A stretch of DNA of 7,311 nucleotides, taken from contig JAHJDU010000372.1 in assembly GCA_018812385.1 (NCBI GenBank), forward strand, positions 1 through 7,311, in the 5' to 3' direction. The position numbers and the translations under genes are program-made. Origin of the DNA: Pseudomonadota bacterium. Its GTDB lineage: Bacteria > Desulfobacterota > Desulfobacteria > Desulfobacterales > Desulfobacteraceae. The notes below the pieces were generated by a model, which worked only from the letters and a program-made list of their open reading frames with translations, was not told the DNA's origin and made no database searches. This document shows positions 7,020 to 7,311 of this stretch, in pieces. Position 1 is the first letter of the stretch, and each line of letters starts with the position of its first letter.

Positions 7020-7311
7020 TCTTTTTTTCTTTTTCCTCTTTTTTTAACTGGCTTAGAACAGCTTCTTTTCCGTTAATAATGTGCGCTCTGACGAGTTGTT
7101 CAACCATATCTCCATCCCGGTTTTTAATGGCATCCAGCATTTTGACATGGTCGTCATTGCTCTGAAGAGCATATTCATACTGCTTTAGGATAATCTGCCT
7201 GAACCTTGAAATCTGAGCCCGAAGCTGGTTGATCATTTTGATCAGTTTCGGGCTGTTGCTCAAGCTGTAGAGAAGATCATGAAACTCAGTATTAATTATT
7301 TGAAGTTTGTC
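7012..7311 (-). CDS. GntR-family transcriptional regulator, FCD ligand-binding domain (partial, N-terminus outside window)
   Basis: The frame is open to the right edge, so the gene is cut there. It gives about 99 residues starting DKLQIINTEFHDLLYS. The TTG codon at 7263 is an internal leucine, not a start. The visible part is the end of an FCD all-helical domain. It has the FH-x-x-L helix with a following S-x-S-P-K-L segment, an R-F-R-Q-I helix, a D-x-H-x-x-M-L-x-A-I-x-x-R-D helix and a V-R-A-H-I helix. In the family, an Asp and His residues on these helices bind a metal that helps hold a carboxylate ligand. The winged-helix DNA-binding half is not in the window. The protein ends in a Lys/Glu-rich tail (KKEEKEKKSA) from an A-rich tract. 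It overlaps the GTPase gene by 8 nt and is first in the visible operon, so it probably controls it in response to a pathway acid (inference). Confidence 0.85.
   Translation of the reverse strand, partial: DKLQIINTEFHDLLYSLSNSPKLIKMINQLRAQISRFRQIILKQYEYALQSNDDHVKMLDAIKNRDGDMVEQLVRAHIINGKEAVLSQLKKEEKEKKSA

Noticed and set aside
7012..7263. A small complete 83-residue protein starting at the TTG at 7263
   Set aside because: The same frame continues without a stop to the window edge and the upstream residues complete an FCD helix (FHDLLYS), so this is the end of a longer regulator.

Overview
The window is a single, tightly packed set of genes, all on the minus strand, so transcription runs from right to left. 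In transcription order it holds the C-terminal part of a GntR-type regulator (FCD domain, cut by the right edge), a MeaB/ArgK-type GTPase, a stand-alone B12-binding small subunit of an acyl-CoA-mutase-like enzyme, the matching large catalytic subunit, a HyuA-type ATPase subunit and a HyuB-type subunit of the hydantoinase/5-oxoprolinase/acetone-carboxylase superfamily. Gaps are 13, 34 and 18 nt, and two junctions overlap (8 and 11 nt). Every gene after the GTPase has a readable Shine-Dalgarno. This is what one translationally coupled operon looks like. There is no stretch over 300 bases without a gene, and no promoter or terminator is visible; both probably lie outside the window.

Organism (inference): a moderate-GC bacterium using a split B12-dependent mutase with its G-protein chaperone. 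The protein style and the short GGACAGATTTGAAATC-type palindromic repeat suggest a sulfate-reducing or related member of the Desulfobacterota, perhaps Desulfobacterales. Nothing in the window proves this.

How the genes may work together: the two mutase subunits would form an adenosylcobalamin carbon-skeleton mutase, and the MeaB-like GTPase would load and protect its cofactor. HyuA and HyuB would form an ATP-using enzyme that either opens a cyclic amide or carboxylates a carbonyl compound. The FCD regulator probably senses a small organic acid. Joining a dedicated mutase and chaperone to HyuAB in one operon suggests a short catabolic route in which one enzyme makes the other's substrate. The mutase keeps the core residues for methylmalonyl-type chemistry (equivalents of Y89, R207 and H244 of the Propionibacterium enzyme) but has lost several residues around the CoA and adenosyl sites. 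Its substrate is therefore probably not plain methylmalonyl-CoA, and this is the best candidate here for something undescribed.

Two small DNA-level events are also visible in the GTPase gene: an in-frame palindromic repeat that adds about 20 residues, and an 18-bp tandem duplication near its 3' end. A degenerate 7-bp tandem repeat runs through the stop codon of hyuB at the left edge.
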